NCBI GenBank assembly: GCA_013397075.1
Contig: VWZS01000653.1
Span: 62,001-126,000, forward strand
Length of the DNA: 64,000 nt
Reading direction: 5' to 3'
Source of the DNA: Rhabdornis inornatus
Taxonomy: Eukaryota > Chordata > Aves > Passeriformes > Rhabdornithidae
Shown: piece by piece, positions 11,016 to 24,000 of the stretch
Numbering within the stretch: the stretch's first letter is position 1
How the letters are laid out: the number at the start of each line of letters is the position of its first letter
Notes under the pieces: generated by a model
Database searches by the model: none
What the model was told of the DNA's origin: nothing
What the model saw: only the letters and a program-made list of their open reading frames with translations
Made by a program: the position numbers and the translations under genes

Positions 11016-14000
11016 CATGTTGGATTTGTTCCACATGTGGTACAGTGATCCTAAATGAGCCAGACATACTATTGACAGCAAGAAAGAAAAAAAAAAGACA
11101 AAGGAAAGGTATCTCATAACCTCAGTATAAGCAGGCAAGTGATATCAGACCCATGGAGAAATCCCCACAGCCTATTCAGAAGAAATGAGCAATGGCTGAT
11201 TTTCAATTGCACAAAAAGTTCTTGGAAACAGGAAGGTTACAAACTGTTAAAAATGTCCACAGAGGAAAGGCAAAGATGCAATGAGGTTCATTAGTGGTAG
11301 AAAGTATTTTCAGAAGCAACTCAACATACATCAGGAATGACTTAAATATGTTTGGGTCTGCCTGAAGGCAGGAGAATGAGCTCAGAGAGCTCTCCAGACA
11401 CCTTTCTAATCTGGATATTTTCATATTCCATAAGAAACAGAAAACATTTCTTTCAAGCCCTTATTTCTCATTATGTGATTATGTTTTCTTAATGTTGTAA
11501 ATGTGCCATTTATCCTCTGTAAGTCAACAGGTCACAGCCTCAGTCATTTTAGAGGACCATGTCCCTCAGGGCAAGGTTATTTAAAATGTTAACTAGCTTG
11601 CCTAGACATATTGTGCCGAAAGTGTATAGTATTTGACTCCAATTTTTAGGTTTAGAGATCATTTGAGCAAGAAGATAAAAAGTTATTTTGTGCAGAAAGG
11701 CAAATGTCCATATGGCCACACGCAAACCGTTAAATAAATTCCCTCACTACTGAAGATCTGTCAAAAATCTCACAATTCTCTTCTGTAAAACATAGACCTT
11801 TCCTTAATTTCCCTGCCTTTTCCTTTCTGGCTTCCCTTTCATACTTGCTATTGTTAGCACATGAGAATTTCTGTTGAGCAGAACAAAATGTTAAAGGCTT
11901 TTTGCAAAGGAAAATAACCCAGACTGAATTATGCCTAACATAAAATTAAATCTTTTTCTTCTCATTATCAAATCCTATCTTCTCTTCCTTGTGCTCACAC
12001 CTCAGCTCTCATTTCTCTCCCAAATTGCTTTTGTTCTGCTTTTTTGTCCACTTCTCTGCCTAAGAACTAACCACAATCAGTTTGAGTGATTTTCCAGTAT
12101 TTGCCCACTAGTTGTCCTTTTTAACACCTCCAAACATATCCTTCAAATACGTATTTTTTTATCACAATTTTTTGCAAAGTTCCTTCAAAATGCATGCTGC
12201 TGTCCTTTTGAGTGTGTTGTTCTGTCACCATCTACCTTTATTCACACCCACAAAAAGACTATTAAAACATTATAAAAATTTAGAAGCTTTTTACTCTTCG
12301 GGATTACCTGACTGCTCAAGAAGACCATGAAAGATTACATCTATAAAATAACATACAAGGAAAATAATTTGTAGGAGCAATAAATGTTTTCAGCTGGTAA
12401 CTTGGATCACTGAAGGTCTGTTTGTTTATTTAAAAGACATTCTGTAAACGGGTAACCAAACCACAATCACATTCTAAACATATGTGTCTGTTTGCAGTGA
12501 TGTTGCTCTTTAATGCAATAGGAGGCATTGCACTCATCATACTGAAAATAAGACAACCCCATTAAAGACACAGAGCTATTGCAGAGTCCTACTGTACCAA
12601 CATTATGTTCAAAGTAACCATTCCATGGAGAGTCCATGTTTTTCAGAGCATCCCAAATGAAAATAAAGTCAGTTTATCTGCCTGTGAGATTATTTCTTAT
12701 TTCTTACAAGATAACAAGTGCTTAAAGTGACGTTGAGATTTTCAGCAACAGGATTTGGAACTCCTAGGCAAGGCAACACAAAGGGCAGATGGAAGGGACT
12801 GTAAAATTAACTTAGATTCACAATAATTCCCAAACTAGTTTAATTTGCTGCTGACTTCTAAGCTAATGGTGCACACATGCATATAATCAACAATGGCAGA
12901 ACTAAATAAACCTTAACCAAAGGGGTACCTATCCTTTCTTTGTCTCTTACAGCAATACAAGACCTTCATGTTTCTTTGGTGGACATTATCAATCTTGTTC
13001 TGTCACAAGATCAAAAAAAAATGCTTGGCACTTTTAAAGACTGTGATTTACAAAGAAAAAAATCAAATTTAAAATATTCAATGACACTTGATTAATAAAA
13101 GTTCCTTTATGCCATATTCCCAGTAAAGGTTGTCAAACAGGTTTTTTTGCGTTATCTTCAGATCTATAAGGTTCCATGCTAAACTGTTTGCATTAGAATG
13201 AATAACAGAGAACTTAATGGATAAAGTACCACAGTTAACTCATTTGGATTAAATGATCCTCTTAGATTGATATAGATTTTATTTTGTGCATAACAATGTA
13301 GAGATTATATTTTCCTTTCTTTTCTACTGTTCATAATTTTCAGAGCACTTCATAAATTAGTTCCTTAGAATTAAATCGTGACAGTTACACTTTAGCAATT
13401 GCAGAAGCTGGATAAGCCATTTTTCTGCATTTCTTGTAGACAATTTCCTGTACCCGTACGTTATGCATAACCTAAGCTCTGCGGCGTCTGATGGCTGAAA
13501 AACTACTTTTGTCCAACTCTAACTGTTGCCACTTCTGCTGAAGCAAAGCAGGGGAGGATGAATCTACAGCAGCAGTTAACAAGAGGGAATTTCACAGCCC
13601 TGAAATCCCTTCTGTCAGTTCCTACCAATTGTTTCATTACAATGGGAGACCAGCTCTGTTTGGAATTGAAGCAGGAGGAAATGGTGTATTCGGCAGCACT
13701 TACTCAGGTGCTGTCTATCTTCTCTGGAGGGGGACAGGGCAGGGAGTGGGTTCATCAGGCTAAAGTTGGTTTTAAAGGCCCATAGGCTGCACCTAGGCCA
13801 AAAGAGTGTGCTGTGATAAATTCACAGAGGTAGATGATGAACCCAGAAATTAATAAAATGAACTAATCAAGCTAGATAAAAACAACTTCTGTTGCACAAT
13901 GTTTTTGTTAGAAAACTTGGGCTTAGGTGTTCCTCTGGTGTAAATAAGATCATTTGCATATATTTTAAGCCAGTTAAATGAGTTGAAACAAAAGAAAGAA

Positions 14001-14240
14001 TAAAATTTTATAAAAGGCCAGCTACAAAATATTATTTGTCTCCTAGGGGTTTGTTTTTAACCTTTTCCACTACCTTGTGAAGACCTTTGCCTAGTCATTA
14101 ACAGGTTAAGGCTTTCTAGAACAGATGAAAGCTACTCTGTAGAACAATTATTTTTGGACTGGTGTGTTTGAGTTTATTGTTTGAACAAACACGGAGGAGT
14201 GGCAGTTATTCACTAACCTAACTGTGCCATATTGGCACAG

Positions 14241-14573
14241 TGTTGCAACTCAGTACCCTGAATGTATTGGAAATGGTAAATCCCTCACCCCTGGAATGTC
14301 ATGTAGTTTGACCCTTCTCCCCCCTGGTCTGCTTAGCTGGCAGAGATCCAATTTCTTCCCGCCCCCTTCCCAGACCCTAGAAAAGACCTCTGTGCCCTGA
14401 CCTCGCCCTCTTTCCACTCCTGGGACCCCACAAGGAATAAACCTCGGATTCTCCTCAGTGGGGGGGAAGAGCCTCTTTTGGATATCTTTTATTCTGTCCA
14501 TGCGGGGGATACAAGCTTTCTCTTAGTATCTGAGCTAGTCAGGGGCTAGGGGAGAGTCTCTATTCGACCCACA
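14241..14573 (+). mobile_element. Solo ERV LTR, 333 bp, 6-bp target-site duplication
   Basis: The element begins TGTTGCAACTC and ends TCGACCCACA, and is flanked on both sides by GCACAG (14235-14240 and 14574-14579). A polyadenylation signal AATAAA lies at 14436-14441, so the LTR is in plus orientation, antisense to the CNTNAP gene. A C/T-rich U3 and a GGGGG-containing U5-like region are visible. Six-base duplications are typical of class II (ERVK-like) elements. No internal retroviral sequence adjoins it, which fits LTR-LTR recombination leaving a solo copy. Confidence 0.82.
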
Positions 14574-15500
14574 GCACAGCTCAGACCTCTTGGGGATTTG
14601 AGAATATATGTTAAGAAATGAGACTCTTCAGAAAAATCTCATGGGTTTTAATTACTAAGTTTCTGAAGAAATTTTTAAAACTTTCTAAGTATTGCCCTGT
14701 TCAAAATCTCACTGGATTAATTTTGTATTCATCTAATCACCTCTCTTTTGCTACTTCAAATAGGTAAAGTAGAGATGGCTGGGCTTGAGAACAAACCATA
14801 ACATAGATTCTTTGGTATATTGTTAATTCTTTATTATTTCTTCTTTTTTCAGCTTTAATTAAATACAGCTCCGGAGATTTTATGATGTCGACTTTATAAT
14901 CCAAGTTAGACATTTGAAGAAAGTTGCTCTTGTTTTTTAGCAGATCATAATTATCAGAGCCTGTGGACCAGTGAACAGCCTATATAATACAGAACAGTGA
15001 CTACAATATTCCCTGCTAGTAAACACAGCTGATCATGCAGGGAATCACCACACAAATACAGAATTTATAGAGCTATGTTTTAAATGAGATTACTCCTAAA
15101 TTTATATTTTCTGGAATAAAAAGCTGTTAATTAGAAATCTTTATGTTTCTTCTCAGAATGCAAAGAATTACTCAGTAATAAAGATGAGAATAATACTGAT
15201 AGATGATTTTGTATTAGAAGCCTCTTGCTGTGTCCATCAAACCTGGATGTGGGCTGTCATAGCCTTTGGCTGTGATACTTCTCCACTCCTTGGTGCACAA
15301 CATAGAGGACTCTTATATGTTGCATTACTTGTTTTGATGGTCTGCCTCTTAATCAGGGACAACAATGATCACATGCTGATCTTCAAATAGGTGACAGAAG
15401 TTTTGCTGCATCACATGCAAAAAGCACAACCCATTAAATGTCTCTTGCTTGTCAAATGTAGAGCATATGAATCACCTTGGTGGTCATGAAGCTTTCAGAT

Positions 15501-15541
15501 GCCATCAGCTACTATGTACAGTAGCCATCAGCTACTATGTA
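15501..15541. repeat. Short tandem duplication (period 23)
   Basis: The 18-base string GCCATCAGCTACTATGTA occurs twice, at 15501-15518 and 15524-15541, identical in both copies. Confidence 0.9.
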
Positions 15542-18500
15542 AGACTAAGTACAGTCTTGGCTGAACATCCAAATTTACTAATCTGTCTATGTCATGATGA
15601 GATGGAGTTGTATTTGTAACTGGTAGGTTTTGAATTGAACATATTGAAACTCAGTGTCCCAATTGCTATGGCATTGTAGTTTAAAGGAAACTTGAAGTAA
15701 AGCACAATTTGGTACTAAGTGATGCTGATCGTGCGAAGTGCACATTGTCTTAATGACTTTGTTTAAAAATACTAGACAATAGTGGCAGTCCTAAAAATAA
15801 TCACTACAGCAAGTGGTCTTTTTACTTGCCTGTTACAACTAAGTTTTGATTTTGATTTTATTCATGTAAACCACCTTTTAATAATTATTACCATTATTTT
15901 TATTTTACTCTTTGCTATCATTACTATTAGGAATCTGGTCACCTTCTTCACTGTGATAGAGACAACCTGGAAGCTTCCCTCAGGAACCATTTATCTTACA
16001 AATACCAGTTTGATGGTAAAGTTAAGACAAATCCAAATGTCTTGACAGAAACTCTGGATCTTGCATTACCATTCAGATTATAAATGGTTAATTCCAGTGG
16101 ATTGTTTTAGTAACCATGCAATCAGAAGAGTATGTTCTGTAAGTGTTGTAAAAAACACTTTCTGTCTGAGCAGTCAAGGTTTTCCCCTTCAAAACAAAAA
16201 CACAGTCTTGGCAGTAAAGCAATACACACAATCTATACAATAAAGCATATGTGAGATAGAAGCAAATGTGAAGTTCTTTATGAGGCATTTATTAATGACA
16301 AGTGGTATATTACCTTGAACTTTTGCAATGAACTGGTTTGGAGCCAGGAGGCTTCCTGTTGAAGTAATAAGTAGGTGTGAGCGCACACACAGATGCGTTT
16401 CTATCCTCACACCTATATTCAATATGCATAAACATATACACATGCTTTTTCCAAGAACGATGACAATTTCAAGCTTCTGAAAATGGAAGTCCTTTTAAGA
16501 AAAAAAACTAATGTTTAGAGCAAACTTGTTTTTAAGGAAAATGTAACTGAGGATGCAGCAGTTCTAATAACATATTCTTGACTGTAAAAAATGTAATGAC
16601 ATGACCCAGGTATGCCTAATTTTAGTTACAGATAGCTCATTGATGGGATTCTATTATTCTACCAAAATAGGCTTGTGATTGCCCTAGAGAACAATTGACA
16701 GACTATAATTTGGAGTACTTTAGAGGGCCCTGATTCTGTTTTTCTGCATTTCAAGCACTTCAATTTGGGAACTATAGTTCAGGGTCTGTCAGTATTTCAG
16801 TTTATTATAACCTTTGATTTCTCAAGGGTTTATATTTCTGTTACAAATTTTACTCCAGAAATTCAGCAAACAAAGCATAAGCCAGAACAGAAATCAACAG
16901 TAGCATACTGTGAGCTTTGGTTCTGAAGTAGTTCATGCACTTAGTATTTCAGGAGAGTAAGGACAGGCTGATAGGTACTTTTAGAGGTTTTTCTTTAAAT
17001 ACAAGAGGAAAATAAGGAAAAAATCCCTACACAATATTTTGCTTTTGCTTTCCCTTTCCAGACATTTTGTCATTAAATCTTTGACAATTCTTGGAACAGA
17101 TTCATCAGAGGAAAGGGCCAGATTTGATTAATATCTCAACTTGAAAAATGTTGAAAACACATTCAAGCTCTTGATACATATAATTTGACATGTTCAAAAT
17201 GAAAAGTTCCTTTTTTAGTTCAAAATATTTTTTCATTTTTAAATGTGATGTAAAATATACTATATGGATGGGTCTCTACCAAGCCAAGTAGTAATACCTT
17301 CTAACCCTCTGTTTCAAATTAAAAGTATACTTCCAAATATTTTCCTGAGGGAAAAATGGTTTGGGAGCCATTGAGTGGGGCATTATGCAAGAAAAGATTG
17401 AAAGAACCTCTGCAGCTTTGATAGCTGCACTGACAGATGAACTGGGAATAATAAGTTAGCCTGAAATTCAGCAGATCTGATATGGGAGCAGTCTAAACTG
17501 GTTGTGCACCATTGGCTGCATCAATGCTAAGAAAGGAATTTAAACTGAAAAATGAAAAGCAGATACTGAGAGACACTGTATGTAGAAGATAAAAGTAAGG
17601 GAGAAGAAAAAAGTGTTAATCACAGTTGTGAGCACTGTTGGGGGAAGTATTTCAAACCACTTGAAAAACAGAAATTAGAGAGCTGCTTAAAACAAGAAAA
17701 TAAGGAAATAGACTCCAAGGACAAGAAAGAGCTTAACTACTGTAACCTCAAGTGCCAATAAAATTATTGTTTTGGGAAGCATGAAACAATATAATCAACT
17801 CATCATGTCAAGATACTTGCATACTGGCACTGAAAAAGATCTAATTTCCTCTCTTTTTGATACTTATTCTCTTTAAACTCAAGGTATTTTGACTGATTTG
17901 TGGAAATCTGCTAACGCCTTCTGTTTTACCTTATATCCAAAGGGATGTGGTGCCATATGTACAAAAGAAGAATGCAACCTTGGCCACTGCTGCAAAAGTT
18001 ATATATCTTTGCATTATTTAACTATTTAAAAATACCAGCTATATGGTATACATATTTTTCTTCTAAAACTTTGTTTTGTTTAGTTAGTGCTGGTCCCTTA
18101 ACTTTAGTATGTTAAAATCATGTCAAAAATTCTGACTGCTCCATCTCCCTGTTATATGAGAGATTGGGAAGAAAAGCTGAAGCAACATCTCTCTCTCAAG
18201 TCTTTTCTTGCTGACTATTGCTGACATCAAGAGCTTTGAAGCTCTTCCCTCTTTTCTGGAAGATTGACATTTAACAGATAATGTAAGAGTGATTGATGCA
18301 GAGAAGGGGTATCCCAGTTCAGTCAGGATTATGCTGACCTGTACTTACAAAATAATAAATATGGCGAGCCGTAACAAAAAGTCTCAGTTGCAGCAATCTC
18401 TGGCCAGGAACCACAGGCAAGGACATGATCCTTTTTTCCCCAATTTACCTACAATACCAGCCAAGCTGGTATGTTACTATAGGTCTGCTTTACTCTCAGA

Positions 18501-20849
18501 TACACATCTCTTCTTTCTATCTCTCACTGCTATGAATATTTCTGGTTAGAAAAAGAATCCTGAATAATATCACAAAAACCTTTATGGAACCTCAGATTTT
18601 ATAATGTCATTGAACGTTTACATCTACAGGATGGCATATGTAGATTATACTCATGTCAGATGTATAATTTACAGTAAAGGGACAAGTAATCCTTACAGTG
18701 CTAATGCTTGGGTTGTAGCCTGTGTACTAGTGCTCTGCTGTAGTTAGAAAAAGTGTTTCATGAAATAAAACAAAACCCATAATTCAGCATTTAAAAAATC
18801 TGATCTGGAGAAATTAAACCAGAGTTTATGTGAGTTAGTCCAACAGGAATAAATCAATAAAGCTTTGGAAGCCTCCTGTGCAATCCACGGTCACCCTATA
18901 AAGCATTGCCAGAAGAGACAGGCGTCCTGGTAGGTGTCTGTGGATCCTGTTTTTTTTGATAAAGAAGGACCTGCATCCTGCTCTGCAAAGCAAAGCTAAA
19001 AAGACAAATAGGGAAAACATGCTTGGTTTTTTTCCCTAAAAACACAACTCAGAAAACAGTCCAAAGCAAAAGGAAATGTTCCAACTTTGAAAAAAACAAT
19101 CTTATTCTCTTCCTTGTAACAACTGTATGTTTCAGTGTTTAATGGAAAGATTTTTCTTTTCTCTCCAGTGTTCAGATGTGGAGCACTGGAATCAATGCTA
19201 TACAAAGTAATTGCATACAGTGTCACAGTGCAGCCATTCTTTAAATTTTACAACATAAAATTATGAAATTAATTATATTTAAAACAACATCAGATTAATT
19301 AAGATCTTCTAAACAGTCTGTACTTAAATCTTAGACTTCCTTAAACCTTGATTTCTGGTGGATGGCTCTTCACCTTAGAAATCAGGATTTGACCAAGTCA
19401 TGTAAGCCCAGTTAAGAAGAATTTGTCATAGTTCAATGGAGCCCAGCACCAATGGATAAGAAATTTAAAGCTTCAGCTAAGAAATACAGTAAACTAAGAT
19501 TTAATAACTCAATATATTTATTTCTCTAAGACTTCAAAACAAAAAATAAGGAGCAATGGAAAGTGAATCAGATATGAAAGTAGCCTGTGTGGCCTTTTTC
19601 TTCCGGTCTATCAGATGCCACATCAAGTCAGGGTTTATCCTGAATTTATCTCATCTTTCACTGGTCGTCTTCCACTTTTCTTTTGCACTTGTCAGTTTGG
19701 GGGAAAGATGGATGCAAATTCTTTCCTTCAAACCAGAGAATGTTACATATATTCACTGTCTCACTTAGAGTTCTTAAATGGTATCAATGCAATGGATGTA
19801 GCTTCCTTTCATTTGTCTCTTTGTGCAGTATGGTCTCTGTGAAAAATACCTATTTAGTGACAGCAGAGAATTAGGATGACCTTGCTGGTGTTATCTGATA
19901 ACAAACACAGTTTAAGAAATGTGCAGCTCTTTTCCCTTGCCCCTGCAATGGCTTTAATTCTATGTTTTTAGATGTTTATTTTGACAATGGGGTTTAAATC
20001 TTGATACTTTACAAACTGTAAGAATCAACACCACCAGGACTACAGAAGTGGAAATGAACTATGCCAATCATTCTTTCCACCAAAGAAAACCTATCTTGTA
20101 ACTACAATGCTAGGTTCCTGATTTTAGAGCATGATATCCTAGCACAGCCCAGTTTAGAGCCTGATTCTCTGGTGAGCCACTTCCTTTCATACTAAGGGAC
20201 TCTTAGCAGTTTTGGTCCCCACAGCACTGTCAAACATATAAAGCTAAAACTTCACAACATGTTACAGATTAGAGGAGATAAATCAGCTACCAAAATCTGC
20301 TTGAAGTTTTGAAGCTACTCAAAAATATCTTTATAGTGAGTCACCAGTCTTGCAAAGATAGGTCCCATTTAAATTATTTATATTGGAGAGATTGTAATTC
20401 AGAAATCACTGTTATAAACAAGGGAAAGGTCTATGCAAGAGCAATGAAATTATACTGCAATTTGCTTGGCTACAAAGATAAATTATTTCTAAGGAATATA
20501 TATTATAAATAGGAGTGCTATACAAATAAGCTGTCCCTGAATTATAGTTGAAGAGGACAAAATGCTACCAATTTCTGTACAAAACTGAGTGTGCTTTACA
20601 AGATAATGATAGTCCTCACAGACAGAAGAATACATGGTTCCCAGTTGGCTACAGACTACAATCAAAACCAGAAGCTCAGAAAAAAACTGTTTCCTAGAAT
20701 TCTGAAGAAAGAGTAATAAAACCATCAAAAGTATTAGGTAATATCTGGTTGAAATTAAAAAATCTGTGATGTAGGAAAAGGAAGTTTGTCACACAAGAGA
20801 AGGAGAAAGAATATTAGTGAATAGAAAAAGACAGACAAAGAGAATTCTG

Positions 20850-21176
20850 TGAGGCCTTGACTGGTGCTCTGCTTGAGACAGAAAACACAGCACTCTGTGG
20901 TCCTCATGACAAAAGCCTTTTTATTGTTCTGACTTCACCTTAAATACCCCTCTCAATGTTCCCGGGTAAGCGCCTGTGATTGGTTCAAAGTTCAGGCTGC
21001 TCAGCTCTCTGACCAATAGCTCTCTGCAGCTTAGGCTGGAACTGATTGGGTCATATCCTTGTCTATCTCCAATTCTGTCCTATCTCTGTTCTCTGGGATC
21101 CTGTCTATCACGCCAGGCCGCTTCTCTTATCAGTGGCCAATTCACTGCCCAGTGTAAGCCAGCTAACACAGTGACA
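20850..21176 (-). mobile_element. Solo ERV LTR, 327 bp, 5-bp target-site duplication
   Basis: On the plus strand the element starts TGAGGCCTTG and ends GTGACA, flanked by TTCTG at 20845-20849 and 21177-21181. Read on the minus strand it has two CCAAT boxes (21045-21049 and 20979-20983), a TATA-like TATTTAA (20940-20946) and AATAAA (20920-20925), in the order expected for a promoter and polyadenylation region. It lies in the same direction as the CNTNAP gene. A 5-bp duplication suits ERVL-like or some class I elements. Its right flank borders the decayed CR1 fragment; sequence left of it is not recognisably CR1. Confidence 0.82.
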
Positions 21177-21181
21177 TTCTG

Positions 21182-22700
21182 TTCCAGAAAGAACTTTCTT
21201 ATCCCACCTGCTGCAAGCTTTCTTTTCTCCAGGCTGAACAGTCCCAGCTCTCTTAGAATCTCCTTGCAGGAGAGATGTTCCAGTCCCTTAATCACATTAG
21301 TGGTGCTTTTTCTGGACTCTGTCCAACATGTTCATTTCTCTGTCTCTTGTATTGGGAACTTAAAATGGACACAGCACTCCAGTTGTGGCTTCACTAAGGT
21401 TGAGTAGAGGGGCAGGATCATTCCCTGACCTACTGGGAATGTTCTTTCTAATGCCCCCCAGGATCCCATTGACTTTGCCACAAGTGTACACTGCCAAGTG
21501 ATGGTGAGCTTGGTGTGCACCAGAACCACCAGGGCCTTTTCTGCCAATCTGCTTTCCAGCTGGTCAGCCTCCAGCTTGTACTGGTGCATGGGATAGTTTA
21601 CCCCAGGTTCAGGACTTTTCATTCATCTTCGTTGAACTTCATGAGGATCCTGACAGCCCCTTTCTCCAGCCTTCTCATGTTCCTTCTGATGTCAGTAGAA
21701 CACTCTGATATGTATCACCACTCTTCCCAGCCATGTATCATCTGTTGCTCAGGGTGCACTTTGTTCCATTAAGGAAAATATTATACAGTATTGGCTTCAT
21801 TATTGATACCTGGGGTGTCAATCAAGTCCCACTAGTCACTTGCCTTCAACTGGACTTTGTGCCACTGATCACGACAACTAGACCCAGCTTTTTCACGGGT
21901 TTTCAACCAGCCTCAGTATCCACTTACCAAATACATTTTTCCAGCTGCTCTGTGAGGATGATGTCAAAAGCTTTATAGAAGGCAAGGTAGAGAATATCCA
22001 GTGTCCCCACCCCCTTGTCCAACAAGCCAGTCACCTTATTGTAGGAGGCTTTAGGTTGATTATGCATGACTTTCTCTTCATAAATCTCTGCTGATTAACC
22101 TGAATCAACCTTGTGTTCTTCCTGTGCTTAGAAATGGTTCCTTTCCAGGCACTGAGATGAGGCTCACCAGCCTGTATTCCCATAGATCCTTTTTTCTTGT
22201 TTTTCTTGAAGATAGAAGGGAATTTGCTCTCTTCCAATCTTCTGGAACATCTCCCAGTTGCCACAGATTTTCAAAGGTGATTGATGCTGGCCTTGGAAAG
22301 GTATCAGCTCATTCTCTCAGCATTTGTGGGTACAAACCCATCAGGCTCCATGGACTTATGAATGTCCATCTTGTTGGAAGTGCTTCCTAAACCTGGTCTT
22401 TCTCCACAAAGATTAAGTCTTGCTTGTTCCAGGTCCCTGGTCCGAGAAGTCCAGTTTTACTGACCAAGACTAAGACAAAAAGGTGCTCAGTACCCCAGCC
22501 TGTTCCATGTTACTTGTCCCTCATTTTCCTGCCCCATTCAGTAGTAGGCCTACATTTTCCCTAGTTTTCCTTTTGCTGTTTAGGTACTTTATTATCCTTG
22601 CTGTTTATTTCCACAAATAAATCTACATATGTTTTTTTAAAATTTACTAAGACCTGTAGTTATTTTCCTCATAGGTTGGAAAATAAGCTTTTCTTTACTT
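21182..22700 (-). mobile_element. Decayed CR1-type LINE fragment (ORF2 reverse transcriptase)
   Basis: Minus-strand translations match the C-terminal part of CR1 ORF2 through several broken frames. 22264-22031 contains IFKKNKKKGSM near the N-terminal RT region. 21622-21332 contains MHQYKLEADQLESRLAEKA and MILPLYSTLVKPQLECCV. 21295-21080 begins MIKGLEHLSCKEILRELGLF and continues SLEKRKL. These correspond in order to conserved CR1 stretches. On the plus strand, phrases such as GTTGAACTTCATGAGG and TTTTCTCCAGGCTGAACAG are characteristic reverse-complement CR1 sequence. There are stops and frameshifts throughout, the 5' part (endonuclease) is absent, and the true 3' end with its microsatellite is missing; the copy stops at the LTR junction. 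The right limit is approximate. It is inactive. Confidence 0.88.
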
Positions 22701-23275
22701 TTAAATCTTGGGAGACACTCAGGTGAGGGTCTTCCATGCCAACAAAATTCGTGAGCCTTTTGCAATGTATAGGCCTCATGTGAGCCAAAATTCCTGCTAG
22801 ATTAGAAGTATGGTAGGGTCATAAAAGGTTAGTATTTGAGAATCCTGGGGTTACCCAAGAGTGAAATATGAGGTCACATATTTTGCACCAAGGCTCTCAG
22901 TGGGATTTAATTGAATGAAAATGATGTAGCATGTGCTGTCAAGTTTTGACTGCTTAGTAAAGCCCAGGATGCATGATTAATTTTACCTGCAAAGAAAATT
23001 ACAGATAAAGAACTAAAAGTACAAAAAATGCTTCAGACGACTGAAATGCACATGGGGAAATAAGAATGACAGGTAAGAGTTACTGAAGTTAGGGCACATA
23101 GCTTCATTATGCTATCCTCATGAAAAAATACAGCAAGATCATTAGCAGCCAGCAGGGATAAGTATCAGTTTTATTACTCACAAGAAACATTCAAAACATG
23201 TGAACATATGCTTTAAAATGTCACTGCCTCATTCTGACCTCTTCTTGGGCTGTCATAATTTGTTACTCTTATATC

Positions 23276-23953
23276 CTAATGCATTTTAATTTCTGCCATC
23301 TTCTGGAAACTTCCTACAGCACAACACTTGCAACAAAATTGTGAAGTGTAGATGGTGTCAAACCATCTCACATCAACTCCCAAATATGCTGTTCTAATGA
23401 AATTTAGGACCTCAATGTAATGCATAGGCATGGGTTTTATTTCCATCTTAAAACTATGAACAGGATTAGGAGACATACAATGCCAACTGGCCATTCTGGT
23501 GCTGCTGCTACAGTAGCCTTATGCTGTGGGGCATACGGCATAAGAAGGTGTCCTAGGTGCAAATGTTCAAACCAAGCATGGGGGAAAATGGCTCCATTTC
23601 CCACTGTTGTCTAAGGCGTGCCAATGCTGCACTTTAAACAGGGCCTCCTCTGTCACAACATTTAACCAATAAACCAGTGAGTAATTCTTCCCTTGTGTGA
23701 GACATACATCCCACTGCAATACAGCACTGAGGTGGTCAGCTGACATTCATTTCAGCATGGCAGCCTGCTGGAGCAAGCTGATAGGCATGGTGCACTGACA
23801 TGGCAAAGGAGGGCTTGGAGGAACAGAGCAGTGATGAACGGCTGTGACACCAAGCACCCAGCTCATCTTACAGACTGATTTCAGGTGGAGTCTGCAATAA
23901 GGTCTGTAACACGTATATAGGTAACCAATCTTTTCCAGATGCTGGCTGTGCAA
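23276..23953 (-). other. Region of moderate open frames, unidentified
   Basis: Two minus-strand frames (23494-23276, 72 codons, and 23953-23747, 68 codons) lie in a slightly GC-richer block. I recognise no domain. A third frame near 23540-23440 reads a hydrophobic run VGIVCLLILFIVL followed by a stop, which could be chance. There are no flanking splice signals in phase with the CNTNAP exons and no LTR or terminal repeats. It may be an old transposon or retrocopy. Confidence 0.2.
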
Positions 23954-23967
23954 ACACCTCCTGAGTA

Positions 23968-24000
23968 CTCACTGAAAGCTCACTGAAAGCTCACTGAAAG
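23968..24000. repeat. 11-bp tandem repeat, three copies
   Basis: CTCACTGAAAG is repeated three times without change. Confidence 0.95.
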
